Of a stretch of 64,000 nucleotides of DNA, positions 40,259-49,278 are shown one piece after another; position 1 is the stretch's first letter, and each line of letters starts with the position of its first letter. This DNA comes from Acinetobacter sp. 10FS3-1. GTDB taxonomy: Bacteria; Pseudomonadota; Gammaproteobacteria; Pseudomonadales; Moraxellaceae. The stretch spans positions 558,001 to 622,000 of the forward strand of contig NZ_CP039143.1 of assembly GCF_013343215.1 (NCBI RefSeq). Reading direction: 5' to 3'. The position numbers and the translations under genes are program-made. A model generated the notes under the pieces. That model was given only the letters and a program-made list of their open reading frames with translations, was not told the DNA's origin and did no database searches.

Positions 40259-41029
40259 ATGAAAAATATTGTAATTAGTTTAAAAAGTGCCACTGCTCGC
40301 CGTGAGCACATTGTGCAAGAGTTTGGTAAACAGAATATTGAATTTGAGTTTTTTGATGCACTAACACCTGATCTGGCTCGTCCTTTAGCTGAAAAAATGC
40401 AACTCAATATTCAGAATGAATTTTTAAGCCCGGGTGAATTAGCTTGCTTTATGAGCCATGTGTCGATTTGGCAAAAAATGGTAGATGAGCAAATTCCTTA
40501 TATGGCTATCTTTGAAGATGATGTGTACTTAGGTGAGGCTGCTGCTGAATTATTAAACAACTCAGCCTGGATCAGTCCAAAGTGGGATATTATTAAGACT
40601 GAAGCCTTTGCAAATCAAGTCTTTCTAGGCAAAACCAAGTCAGAAATAGCACATGGGATGCGTCATATTGTTCAACTCACGGGGAAGAATTTAGGGACTG
40701 CAGGTTATATTTTGAGTCTTAAGGGTGCTCAAAAATACTTGCAGTATGTTGGACAGATTCAATTGATCCCGCTAGACCAAGTGATGTTCAATGAATTTAT
40801 ACGGCATCAATTTCATTCTGTGTATCAAATGACCCCCGCTTTATGTATACAAGAAATGATACTTTTTCCTGAAAAGAAAACGATTCTTTCTAGTGATTTG
40901 CTTGCTGAGCGGAAAGCCCGGATGAAAAAGCAAAAGAAAAAAGGTTGGGCAAAAGTTCAGCTGGAGATTTTACGTATATTGAAACAAGTAAAATATGCGT
41001 TAGTCGGTCAGCGTGTAGAGTTTAAATAA
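40259..41029 (+). CDS. second GT25-family glycosyltransferase
   Basis: 256-aa GT25 enzyme. MKNIVISLKSATARREHI, ELACFMSHVSIWQKMV and MAIFEDDVYLG match the family. The ATG at 40259 begins the conserved strand; a frame open upstream overlaps the previous gene and lacks similarity. The C-terminus is strongly basic (KARMKKQKKKGW), which may hold it to the membrane. It shows little similarity to the neighbouring GT25 beyond the motifs. Confidence 0.82.
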   Translation: MKNIVISLKSATARREHIVQEFGKQNIEFEFFDALTPDLARPLAEKMQLNIQNEFLSPGELACFMSHVSIWQKMVDEQIPYMAIFEDDVYLGEAAAELLNNSAWISPKWDIIKTEAFANQVFLGKTKSEIAHGMRHIVQLTGKNLGTAGYILSLKGAQKYLQYVGQIQLIPLDQVMFNEFIRHQFHSVYQMTPALCIQEMILFPEKKTILSSDLLAERKARMKKQKKKGWAKVQLEILRILKQVKYALVGQRVEFK

Positions 41030-41113
41030 AAGTTGCTCTAGCAGTAAAGTTGAATATTTTGATATAACCCGTTTAAAAATACAAACGTGATGAAATGATA
41101 GGAACAGCTTGAA

Positions 41114-42172
41114 ATGCGCATTCTAGTAACTGGTGGTGCTGGATTTATTGGTTCAGCGGTAATACGTCATATTATTGAAAACACCCATCATCATGTTTTA
41201 AATGTAGATAAGTTGACTTATGCAGGTAATCTTGAGTCACTTCACTTGATTGAAAAAAATGAACGTTATACGTTTAGTCAAACGGATATTTGTGATCAAG
41301 CACAAATAGAAACTATCTTTCAGGAATTTCAGCCAGACGCTGTGATGCATTTGGCTGCCGAGTCACATGTTGATCGCTCTATTGATAGTCCTATTGCATT
41401 TATTCAAACCAATATTATAGGGACTTATAGTTTATTAGAGGCTGCACGAAAATATTGGTTAAGTCTAACCAATGAAGCGAAAGAAGCTTTTCGTTTCCAT
41501 CATATTTCAACTGATGAAGTCTATGGTGATTTAGAGGGAACCACAGATTTATTTACTGAGACAACCTCATATGCGCCAAGTTCACCATATTCTGCAAGTA
41601 AAGCCAGTTCAGATCATTTAGTCCGCGCTTGGTATCGAACATATGGACTACCAATAATTGTGACGAATTGTTCAAATAATTATGGACCATACCATTTCCC
41701 AGAGAAGCTCATTCCATTAGTAATTCTCAATGCTTTAGAAGCTAAATCTCTGCCAATTTATGGAAAAGGCGATCAAATTCGTGATTGGTTATATGTTGAA
41801 GACCATGCACGTGCTTTATATAAGGTGGTGACTGAAGGTATGGTAGGGGAAACTTATAATATTGGTGGACATAACGAAAAACAAAACATAGAAGTTGTAA
41901 GAACCATTTGTAAAATCTTGGATGAATTAATGCCTCGGACCAATGGGCAGCAGTATAAGTCGCTTATTACTTTTGTGAAAGACCGTCCAGGGCACGATTT
42001 ACGTTATGCCATAGATGCTACAAAAATCGAAAAAGAATTGGGTTGGGCGCCGCAAGAGACCTTTGAAACAGGAATTCGTAAAACGGTAGAGTGGTATTTA
42101 AATAATTTAGAATGGTGCCGTCGTGTGCAAAATGGCAGTTACCAGCGTGAAAGATTGGGTGTAAATATATAA
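41114..42172 (+). CDS. rmlB: dTDP-glucose 4,6-dehydratase
   Basis: 352-aa SDR that converts dTDP-glucose to dTDP-4-keto-6-deoxyglucose. Motifs: [38 protein letters not shown] and [11 protein letters not shown]. The ATG follows a GGAACAGC stretch. It overlaps rmlA by one base. rmlC and rmlD are absent, so the keto sugar should go to the WecE-like aminotransferase downstream. Confidence 0.95.
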   Translation: MRILVTGGAGFIGSAVIRHIIENTHHHVLNVDKLTYAGNLESLHLIEKNERYTFSQTDICDQAQIETIFQEFQPDAVMHLAAESHVDRSIDSPIAFIQTNIIGTYSLLEAARKYWLSLTNEAKEAFRFHHISTDEVYGDLEGTTDLFTETTSYAPSSPYSASKASSDHLVRAWYRTYGLPIIVTNCSNNYGPYHFPEKLIPLVILNALEAKSLPIYGKGDQIRDWLYVEDHARALYKVVTEGMVGETYNIGGHNEKQNIEVVRTICKILDELMPRTNGQQYKSLITFVKDRPGHDLRYAIDATKIEKELGWAPQETFETGIRKTVEWYLNNLEWCRRVQNGSYQRERLGVNI

Positions 42173-43047
42173 TGTCAAATCAAACCAAAGGAATCATTTT
42201 AGCTGGTGGTTCGGGAACAAGGTTATACCCAATCACAAAAGGTGTATCCAAGCAGCTATTACCAATTTATGATAAGCCCATGGTGTATTATCCACTTTCA
42301 GTACTCATGCTTGCAGGAATTCAGGATGTACTGATTATTACAACGCCTGAAGATTTGGATGGCTTTAAACGTTTGTTGGGTGATGGATCACAGTTTGGTA
42401 TTCGATTGGAGTATGCGATTCAGCCAAGTCCAGATGGTTTAGCTCAAGCATTTATTATTGGTGAGAAATTTATCGGTGATAGCAATGTATGTTTAGTGCT
42501 AGGTGATAATATTTTCTATGGACAAGGTTTTACCCCGATGCTACGTCAAGCGGTTGCACGCCAAAAAGGTGCTACGGTATTTGGCTATCAGGTTAAAGAT
42601 CCTGAGCGCTTTGGTGTAGTTGAGTTTGATGAACAAAAACGTGCAATTTCATTAGAAGAAAAACCAAAGCAGCCGAAGTCACATTTTGCGGTTACAGGAT
42701 TGTATTTTTATGACAATGAGGTGATTCAAATTGCGAAGCAAGTAAAACCCTCTGAGCGTGGTGAGCTGGAAATCACAACTGTAAATCAGATGTATTTAGA
42801 ACGTGGTAACTTAAATGTTGAGTTGCTAGGCCGTGGCTTTGCGTGGTTGGATACTGGGACACATTCAAGTTTATTGGAAGCAGCCCAGTTTGTAGAAACC
42901 ATTGAAAAGCGTCAAGGTTATAAAGTGGCTTGCTTGGAAGAAATTGCTTTGAATAATGGTTGGCTCAGTAAACAACAAGTATTAGAAATTGGTCAAACTA
43001 TGAGTAAAAATGATTATGGTCAATATTTGATCTCACTGGTCAATTAG
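42172..43047 (+). CDS. rmlA: glucose-1-phosphate thymidylyltransferase
   Basis: 291-aa nucleotidyltransferase that makes dTDP-glucose from dTTP and Glc-1-P. Motifs: [47 protein letters not shown] and [13 protein letters not shown]. Its ATG overlaps the rmlB stop. Downstream of it the sequence becomes noticeably more AT-rich. Confidence 0.96.
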   Translation: MSNQTKGIILAGGSGTRLYPITKGVSKQLLPIYDKPMVYYPLSVLMLAGIQDVLIITTPEDLDGFKRLLGDGSQFGIRLEYAIQPSPDGLAQAFIIGEKFIGDSNVCLVLGDNIFYGQGFTPMLRQAVARQKGATVFGYQVKDPERFGVVEFDEQKRAISLEEKPKQPKSHFAVTGLYFYDNEVIQIAKQVKPSERGELEITTVNQMYLERGNLNVELLGRGFAWLDTGTHSSLLEAAQFVETIEKRQGYKVACLEEIALNNGWLSKQQVLEIGQTMSKNDYGQYLISLVN

Positions 43048-43055
43048 GTAAAACT

Positions 43056-44078
43056 GTGTATAAAAAAATAATACATGTGGGTATGGCTGATAAGTTCTTG
43101 CCTCCTCTGATTGACTTTATACAGGAAAAATTTTCACCAGAAAATAATACCTTTTATCTTTATGGCGATGAGAGTGTATATGGTTTCTTGCGAGATAGAG
43201 GTGTATTTTTTTTAGGAGAAAAAGAAAATAATGTGAGTTATTTTCAACTTCTCTTAGAAATGTATAGTGCTGATAAAATTATTTTACATGGTTTATTTAG
43301 TTCAAAAGTTATAAAAATCCTATTTTACAACCCATGGTTATTAAAAAAATGTCATTGGTTAATGTGGGGTGGTGACTTGTATGAAACTAAACAAAAGAAT
43401 GGATTATCTGGTTATTATAAAAAGATCGTTATAAAAAATATGGGGTATTTGCTGACATATCTTCCTGGAGATATTGAATATGCAAGAGCAAAATTTAGGG
43501 CTAAGGGAAAGTATTTAGAGAACCTTGGTTATTTGAGTAATATTTTTAGCCTTGATCATTATTCTGATAAAAATAATAGTGAAAATATTAATATTCTATT
43601 AGGAAATTCTGCGGACCCTGCAAACGAGCATATTGCGGCTTTGGATATACTTGAACAATTTAAAGATTCAAATATTAAAATCTACGTGCCTTTATCATAT
43701 GGAAATCAAATATATGCAGAAAAAGTGATTAAATATGGGAAGACTATATTTGAGCATAAATTTGAAGCATTGACTGAGTTCATGCCATATGAAAAATATC
43801 AGAGCTTTCTTCAGAATATAGATATTGCTATCTTTAATCATCAAAGACAACAGGCAATGGGTAATACCATCAGTCTCTTGGGAATGGGTAAGATAGTGTA
43901 TTTGAGAAAGGGAACATCTCAGTGGGAACTATTCAAAGACAAGGACATTGAGGTTTTTGATATTGAAACATTTAATTTAACTAATACTCAAAAATTAGTT
44001 AAAAATCAAAGTAAGATAAAAAGTTATTTTTCAAAAGAAAATTTTGAAAAAAAGTGGAAAAAATTATTGGAGTCTTAA
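43056..44078 (+). CDS. WecF-like (GT56) Fuc4N transferase
   Basis: 340-aa protein resembling TDP-N-acetylfucosamine transferase WecF. Shared blocks are LMWGGDLYETK (E. coli WecF: WGADLYE), ILLGNSADPANEHIAALDIL and KIYVPLSYGNQIYAEKV, and FNHQRQQAMGNTISLL. WecF adds Fuc4NAc to the enterobacterial common antigen lipid; here it sits in an outer-core locus with a WecE-like gene, so the acceptor is probably the LOS core. The start is GTG. AT-rich, signs of transfer. Confidence 0.78.
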   Translation: MYKKIIHVGMADKFLPPLIDFIQEKFSPENNTFYLYGDESVYGFLRDRGVFFLGEKENNVSYFQLLLEMYSADKIILHGLFSSKVIKILFYNPWLLKKCHWLMWGGDLYETKQKNGLSGYYKKIVIKNMGYLLTYLPGDIEYARAKFRAKGKYLENLGYLSNIFSLDHYSDKNNSENINILLGNSADPANEHIAALDILEQFKDSNIKIYVPLSYGNQIYAEKVIKYGKTIFEHKFEALTEFMPYEKYQSFLQNIDIAIFNHQRQQAMGNTISLLGMGKIVYLRKGTSQWELFKDKDIEVFDIETFNLTNTQKLVKNQSKIKSYFSKENFEKKWKKLLES

Positions 44079-44081
44079 GAA

Positions 44082-44648
44082 ATGGCATATTTATCTAAAG
44101 AACAACTCAAGGAAATGGGTTTTAAATATTTAGGCGAAAATGTAAAAATCAGCGATAAAGCTTCCATTTATAATTGTGATCAGATTGAGATTGGCGATCA
44201 TTCACGAATCGATGATTTTTGTGTTATTTCTGGTAAGGTGATAATAGGTAGAAACGTACATATTGCCCCAATGTGCTTAGTTGCAGGTGGTGAAAAAGGT
44301 ATTGTCTTTAAAGACTTTTCTGGTTTAGCTTATCATGTACAAGTTTTTACACAGTCAGATGATTATAGTGGAGCATCTTTGACCAATCCAACTATACCTA
44401 CGAAATATAAAAGAGAAACAAAGCAAGAAGTTTCTTTAGGTAAGCATGTAATTGTGGGAGCAGGAGCTATTATATTTCCTGGAGTACATATTGCTGAAGG
44501 ATGTTCAATAGGAGCTTTGACATTGGTTAATAAAAGCACTCAACAATGGGGGATTTATGTCGGAAATCCTGCAAAACGAGTAAAGGATCGAAAGAAGGAT
44601 TTATTAGGCTTAGAGCTTGAGTATATAAATGACTGTATTTCAGTATAG
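44082..44648 (+). CDS. left-handed beta-helix sugar N-acyltransferase
   Basis: 188-aa hexapeptide-repeat acyltransferase: repeats such as IEIGDHSRIDDFCVISGKVI and VSLGKHVIVGAGAIIFPGV, ending GNPAKRVKDRKKD. It starts three bases after the WecF-like gene. E. coli uses the GNAT enzyme WecD for Fuc4N acetylation; this fold is different. With the MaoC-type gene next door, the acyl donor could be a 3-hydroxyacyl-CoA. Its acceptor is probably dTDP-Fuc4N. Confidence 0.8.
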   Translation: MAYLSKEQLKEMGFKYLGENVKISDKASIYNCDQIEIGDHSRIDDFCVISGKVIIGRNVHIAPMCLVAGGEKGIVFKDFSGLAYHVQVFTQSDDYSGASLTNPTIPTKYKRETKQEVSLGKHVIVGAGAIIFPGVHIAEGCSIGALTLVNKSTQQWGIYVGNPAKRVKDRKKDLLGLELEYINDCISV

Positions 44649-44664
44649 AGTGAATTAATTCAAT

Positions 44665-45111
44665 ATGTTTTTTGAGTTTATAAGTTCTAATCAATGCCTT
44701 CAAAATAATGTTAATTATGAAAGGCTATATAGATTTAGATTTTCGAAAACGGATATTAAGAAGTTTGCTGAAGTTACAGGAGATAATAATCCTATTCATT
44801 TAAATGAAGACTATGCAAGGACAACAGTTTTTCAGCGCCCAATAGTTCATGGTTTTTATGTGGGAAGTATATTTTCTAGGATTTTTGGTACAGATTATCC
44901 AGGCATTGGTACCATTTATTTAAATCAATCAATGAACTTTAAAGCACCAGTATTTATAGATCAAACTTATTATGCCCATATTATTGTTGATCAAGTTGAT
45001 AAATATAAGGGACATATTAAAGTTTTAACTCTTGTGACTGATGAGTCTGGTACTAAAGTTTTTATAGGTGAAGCAATCTTAAAACACTCGATGTTTTGTA
45101 TAGATATTTGA
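44665..45111 (+). CDS. MaoC/PhaJ-type (R)-specific enoyl-CoA hydratase
   Basis: 148-aa hotdog-fold protein. AEVTGDNNPIHLNEDYA contains the Asp and His of the catalytic dyad of PhaJ-type hydratases, and IVHGFYVGSIFSRIFGT is the conserved helix. Such enzymes make (R)-3-hydroxyacyl-CoA from trans-2-enoyl-CoA. A hydratase is unusual in a sugar locus. It most likely supplies the acyl group for the neighbouring acyltransferase; this is inference. Confidence 0.75.
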   Translation: MFFEFISSNQCLQNNVNYERLYRFRFSKTDIKKFAEVTGDNNPIHLNEDYARTTVFQRPIVHGFYVGSIFSRIFGTDYPGIGTIYLNQSMNFKAPVFIDQTYYAHIIVDQVDKYKGHIKVLTLVTDESGTKVFIGEAILKHSMFCIDI

Positions 45112-45133
45112 TAATAAATGAATTGGTAGATCA

Positions 45134-46282
45134 ATGATTCCTTTTAATAAAGCACCAGTATTGGGTTCTGAGACTAAATATCTAGTAGAAGCAATCCAAT
45201 CTAAAAAACTTTCAGGTGATGGAAAGTATTCTAAACTGTGTCAAAAATGGTTTGAAGATAGCCTCAACTGTAAAAAAACCTTACTTACGCCTTCATGTAC
45301 ACATGCACTAGAGTTGGCTGCATTACTTCTCGATATAGTAGAAGGTGATGAAGTCATTATGCCAAGCTATACCTTTGTCAGTACGGCAAATGCATTTGTT
45401 TTACGGGGTGCAAAAATTATTTTTGTAGACATTCGTCCTGACACGATGAATATAGATGAAACAAAAATTGAAGCAGCAATTACATCGAAAACAAAAGTGA
45501 TTGTTCCAGTTCATTATGCAGGTGTTGCATGTGAAATGGATGTGATTATGGATTTGGCCGAAAAATACAATTTGTATGTAGTAGAAGATGCTGCTCAGGG
45601 GGTGATGTCTACTTATAAGGGAAAAGCATTAGGTACTATTGGTCATTTAGCAGCATTTAGTTTCCATGAAACAAAAAACTATACGAGTGGAGGAGAGGGT
45701 GGTTTACTGCTGATTAATGATGAAAGTTTTATAGAAAGAGCTGAAATTATAAGAGAAAAAGGAACAAATCGGAGTCAGTTTTTTAGAGGTATGGTCGATA
45801 AATATACTTGGAGCGATATTGGTAGTAGTCTATTACCAAGTGAGCTACAGGCTGCTTATTTATTAGCACAGTTAGATGACGCTGAACTTATAAATCAAGA
45901 AAGGTTAAAAGCTTGGGATTATTATTATAAGGAATTATGCAACTTAGAACAGAGTCAAAAAATTGAGTTAACCGAGATTCCTCAACATTGCAAACATAAT
46001 GCTCATATGTTTTATTTAAAGCTTAAAGACATAAGTGAAAGAGAGAATTTCATTCATTTCTTAAAAGATAAAGGAATTCAGGCAGCATTTCATTATATTC
46101 CTTTACATAGTTCACCAGCTGGTAAAAAGTACTCTGAATTTATCGGGGGTGATGAGTTCACTACTAAAGATAGTGAAAGATTGGTACGTTTACCTTTATG
46201 GTATGGTATTTCTGTTGCAGAACAGAGACTAGTAGTGAGAGCTATTTATGAGTTTTTTGAAAATATGAGTGGTACCAATTAA
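45134..46282 (+). CDS. WecE-like dTDP-4-amino-4,6-dideoxygalactose transaminase
   Basis: 382-aa DegT/DnrJ PLP aminotransferase that should turn dTDP-4-keto-6-deoxyglucose into dTDP-Fuc4N. It is closely similar to E. coli WecE: IPFNKAPVLGSE, SYTFVSTANAFVLRGAKI, VPVHYAGVACEMD and EKGTNRSQFFRG. The PLP lysine is K181 in SFHETKNYTSGGEGG. It takes the product of RmlB, encoded upstream. It starts 22 bases after the hydratase. Confidence 0.9.
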   Translation: MIPFNKAPVLGSETKYLVEAIQSKKLSGDGKYSKLCQKWFEDSLNCKKTLLTPSCTHALELAALLLDIVEGDEVIMPSYTFVSTANAFVLRGAKIIFVDIRPDTMNIDETKIEAAITSKTKVIVPVHYAGVACEMDVIMDLAEKYNLYVVEDAAQGVMSTYKGKALGTIGHLAAFSFHETKNYTSGGEGGLLLINDESFIERAEIIREKGTNRSQFFRGMVDKYTWSDIGSSLLPSELQAAYLLAQLDDAELINQERLKAWDYYYKELCNLEQSQKIELTEIPQHCKHNAHMFYLKLKDISERENFIHFLKDKGIQAAFHYIPLHSSPAGKKYSEFIGGDEFTTKDSERLVRLPLWYGISVAEQRLVVRAIYEFFENMSGTN

Positions 46283-46285
46283 AAG

Positions 46286-47089
46286 ATGGATTTATTAATT
46301 ACTGTATATATCCCGACTTTCAATAGATTGTCTCTTTTAAAGAGAGCTGTAGATTCTGTATTATCACAATCTTATGAAAACTTTGAGCTTATTATCGTAG
46401 ATGATTGCTCCACAGATGGAACGCAAGAATATTTAAAAAACCTAGTATCGATAGATTCACGTATTAAATATTTTCTTAAGGAAAAAAATAGCGGTGCATG
46501 TACAAGTCGTAATATTGCAATTGAAAATGCAAATGGACAATTGATTACTGGTTTAGATGATGATGATTACTTTCTATCAGATAGACTGGAGAGGTTCATA
46601 AGGTGTTGGGATTCAAAAGCCCATAATAACATTATAGCCCTAACATCCGGTTATCAAAAGTCGAATACTAGCTCCTTACGAAATAAGCCTATGCTTATAA
46701 AACAGAAAGATCTATTATTTGGAAATTTTGTTGGTAATCAAATTTTTACAGAAACTAAAACACTTCAATATTTAAAGGGTTTTGATGCTAATTTAAAGAT
46801 GTGGCAAGATTTAGATATGTGGTATCGTGTATTAAGTTTAGGTAATATTCAAAAAATTCCTCATGCAACTTATTTTTTTGATACTAGCCACCTCTTGGGT
46901 CGCATCAGTGAAGCAAAGGAGAGTAAAATATTTGAAACAACGAATTATTTTGTTGAAAAACATAAATTAACTCCTTTTGAAAAAAGAATGCTAAATAATC
47001 ATCTATATTCTTACGGTGTGCTTAAAAGTAAAGATCAGTTTGCAAATATTTGTAAAGAAATCAATAAAATTTTCCGCCTTATTCGTTAA
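46286..47089 (+). CDS. GT2-family glycosyltransferase
   Basis: 267-aa GT-A fold transferase. TVYIPTFNRLSLLKRAVDSV, FELIIVDDCSTDGTQEYL, GACTSRNIAIENANG and GLDDDDYFL (D-x-D) are classic GT2 blocks. It is the last gene of the rightward sugar operon and converges with the next gene. The donor sugar is unknown. Confidence 0.85.
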   Translation: MDLLITVYIPTFNRLSLLKRAVDSVLSQSYENFELIIVDDCSTDGTQEYLKNLVSIDSRIKYFLKEKNSGACTSRNIAIENANGQLITGLDDDDYFLSDRLERFIRCWDSKAHNNIIALTSGYQKSNTSSLRNKPMLIKQKDLLFGNFVGNQIFTETKTLQYLKGFDANLKMWQDLDMWYRVLSLGNIQKIPHATYFFDTSHLLGRISEAKESKIFETTNYFVEKHKLTPFEKRMLNNHLYSYGVLKSKDQFANICKEINKIFRLIR

Positions 47090-47125
47090 AGCAGATTAAC
47101 AGATAATTCTTTTCTTTTTAGAAAA

Positions 47126-48052
47126 TCAGGCTTCAATAAAAAATTTTTGATAATAAGTATCTTTTTTATTGGGTTTACTGCTATCAAATTTGTAGGTTAA
47201 TTTGTATATCTTATGCTTGTCCTTTTTTAAAATATAATTATCTTTATCATTTACTTCTTTAAATAAAATTTTATTAAGTATATGACGATAATCTCCTATT
47301 TTTTCTAATTTATTTAATTTATATTGGAAAGGTTTAAAATTTCTATATAAAAGTTCGAAATAATAATCGATAAGGAAATAATCAATTAAGAGGTCATTTT
47401 TGACCCAATAATCAAAAAATAAATCTCGAAAAAGTTGTGCTATTGGATCATTTTTTCCAAACTTTAAAAAATTACCAGCCCATCTGCCTTTTGAAATAGA
47501 GTAATTTGGATAAATATTACTAGTAAGACTAAAAAAATCACTTTCAGTAATACATGAAGGCAAATTTTGTATAGTTAAATATGTAGAATCGATCCATATA
47601 CCCCCATGATCAGCTAAAAGGCTAAATCTTAAAATATCTGATAATTGTGTATAAGAAATTTTTCCCTCTAAAAATTTTTCTTTTATATAAGCGGGTAGGG
47701 TTGTATAGTTTTCATAATTATCTAAAGTAATAACTTTAACTTCAAAATTATCCGAATTATATAACCTAAGATTGTTAATACATTTTTTGACAAGTAAAGG
47801 AGCATTTTCTTCTCCTTGAAACCAGCAGACCCAAATTATATTACTTATTTCAAAAGTATTATTATTTATTTGAGGGGAGTATTCAATTAATAAATTTTTA
47901 TGCAAAGTTTGTAGTGAATTAACGATTAAATCGGTTTTAATATTATATATTTTTTGAGATAGAGATTGAGGAAAAATACTAAGTTTGGAAACTTTAAATA
48001 ACTTATTAACTAGTTTTAGTCGAGGAGCAAGTGTTAGCGCTAAATTATCCAT
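47126..48052 (-). CDS. GT32-like capsular/LOS glycosyltransferase
   Basis: 308-aa protein with IIWVCWFQGEENAPLLVKKC, QLSDILRFSLLADHGGIWID and a D-x-T end: the block pattern of GT32/Gly_transf_sug DXD enzymes. The ATG at 48052 has AGAAGG nine bases upstream; a TTG at 48082 would add ten residues. Very AT-rich. It is leftward, opposite to the rest of the operon, and lies at the edge of the variable locus. Confidence 0.72.
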   Translation of the reverse strand: MDNLALTLAPRLKLVNKLFKVSKLSIFPQSLSQKIYNIKTDLIVNSLQTLHKNLLIEYSPQINNNTFEISNIIWVCWFQGEENAPLLVKKCINNLRLYNSDNFEVKVITLDNYENYTTLPAYIKEKFLEGKISYTQLSDILRFSLLADHGGIWIDSTYLTIQNLPSCITESDFFSLTSNIYPNYSISKGRWAGNFLKFGKNDPIAQLFRDLFFDYWVKNDLLIDYFLIDYYFELLYRNFKPFQYKLNKLEKIGDYRHILNKILFKEVNDKDNYILKKDKHKIYKLTYKFDSSKPNKKDTYYQKFFIEA

Positions 48053-48089
48053 TTGCTTAATCCTTCTTTGATTATCTTTCAATACTATG

Positions 48090-48317
48090 ACTTAGACAGA
48101 AATAGACCATATAGTTATTGGTATCTGGATAGAGGGGTACTGGTTTAAGAGTATTTTCATCTAAGTAACTATATTATATGATTGGGAGTATAATCGATAT
48201 ACGGTAAGGATTACAGACCGTAAGATACCATATTGCTGCTCATCCACCTCATAGTATAGATTTAATGCTATTATGCCATCGTTAGATTATGTTCTCAATA
48301 TAATAAGAAAGCCTGTA
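48090..48317 (-). pseudogene. degenerate copy of the small membrane-protein gene region
   Basis: This non-coding stretch matches, in the same order, the sequence at about 50251-50470, which includes the 5' two-thirds of the 73-aa gene and the DNA between it and aspS. Shared pieces include CAGAAATAGAC with TTGGTATCT, GATTAC near the middle, GCTATTATGCCA and TGTTCTCAAT with TAATAA. The intact copy is 2.2 kb away. This copy has no open frame. It looks like an old duplication at the border of the sugar locus. Confidence 0.6.
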
Positions 48318-48379
48318 TCATCAAATGGAATTTTTTAATTAGATTCTCCCATTTCCTAGAAAAAGTTTTATCTGTTTTA

Positions 48380-49218
48380 GGGCGTGTCCTCATTTGAAGA
48401 ATTGGTTTTAAATACTTAAAATCCTCCTTTGAGTTATTTTTATTTCTACATTTTAAATGGCACGCACTCTTCTTACCGATGATATCTGGCAGAAAATTCA
48501 AGATACTATGCGATTACATGGTTGCTACTGTTCAAAGAATAGTAGAAATATCATGGAAGCGATCTTATGGAAACTGCGTACAGGCGCCACATGGCGGGAT
48601 ATTCCCCAAGAATTTTGTCCTTGGCAAACTGCTTACAATCGCTTTAATCGTTGGGCAAGCAAGGGATTGTGGGATAAATTTTTTTTAGATTACGAGGCGT
48701 CCTGGATCAAGAGTGGGTATTCATTGACGGAAGCTACATACGCGTGCATCAACATGCAAGTGGAGCTCGGCATGGTTTCAAAAGAGCAATTGGACAATCA
48801 CGTGGTGGACGAACAACAAAAATACATCTTGCAACCGACGCGAATGGATTACCGATTGATTTTAAAATCACTGGGGGTGACGTCCACGACAGTCAAGTTG
48901 CAAAACAACTGATTGATACTGTAGACGAGGCAACTTATCTTATTGCTGATAAGGGATATGATGCTGGGCAGATTAGAATATATGCCCAGAATAAGGATAT
49001 GATTCCCATTATTCCAATGAGATCAAATAGTAAGAGGTCGAATAAGGAGTTTGATAAATATCTATATCAATTAAGACATTTAGTTGAAAATGCATTTGCG
49101 AGATTAAAACATTTCCGTGCTATTGCTACCCGATTTGATAAGCTTGCACGAAATTATCAGTCTATGATCTACATTGCTTGCATGTTTATTTGGTGCAAAG
49201 CCAAATGAGGACACGCCC
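48380..49218 (+). mobile_element. IS5-family (IS427/IS1031-like) insertion sequence, 839 bp
   Basis: Ends are GGGCGTGTCCTCATTTG (48380-48396) and its exact complement (49202-49218). TA at 48378-48379 and at 49219-49220 is the target duplication. The interior holds a DDE transposase in two frames. It is inserted between the sugar locus and the LpxL-type gene, and appears complete and recent because the inverted repeats are perfect. Confidence 0.92.
48457..49208 (+). CDS. IS5-family transposase, made by -1 frameshift
   Basis: Two overlapping frames: the first from ATG 48457 starts MARTLLTDDIWQKIQ and contains LRTGATWRDIPQEF. After eight T residues (48679-48686) the -1 frame continues with RLRGVLDQEWVFIDGSYIRV, the DDE catalytic core (first Asp), LIADKGYD (second Asp) and LVENAFARLKHFR (Glu). 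The fused product would be about 250 aa. The first frame alone ends at 48912 with unlike sequence. The slippery run may be a programmed shift, common in this IS group, or a disabling mutation. Confidence 0.82.
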
Positions 49219-49278
49219 TAGTTTCTCTACAATAAAATGTAATACCTTGAAAGTCAAAATCTATAAAGTAGGTAGGTT

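Noticed and set aside
41114..43047. dTDP-rhamnose synthesis
   Set aside because: rmlC and rmlD are not in the locus; the WecE-like gene indicates a different dTDP sugar. They could still exist elsewhere in the genome.
48295..48501. 68-codon leftward frame across the left end of the IS
   Set aside because: It crosses the insertion junction and has no ribosome binding site or family similarity.
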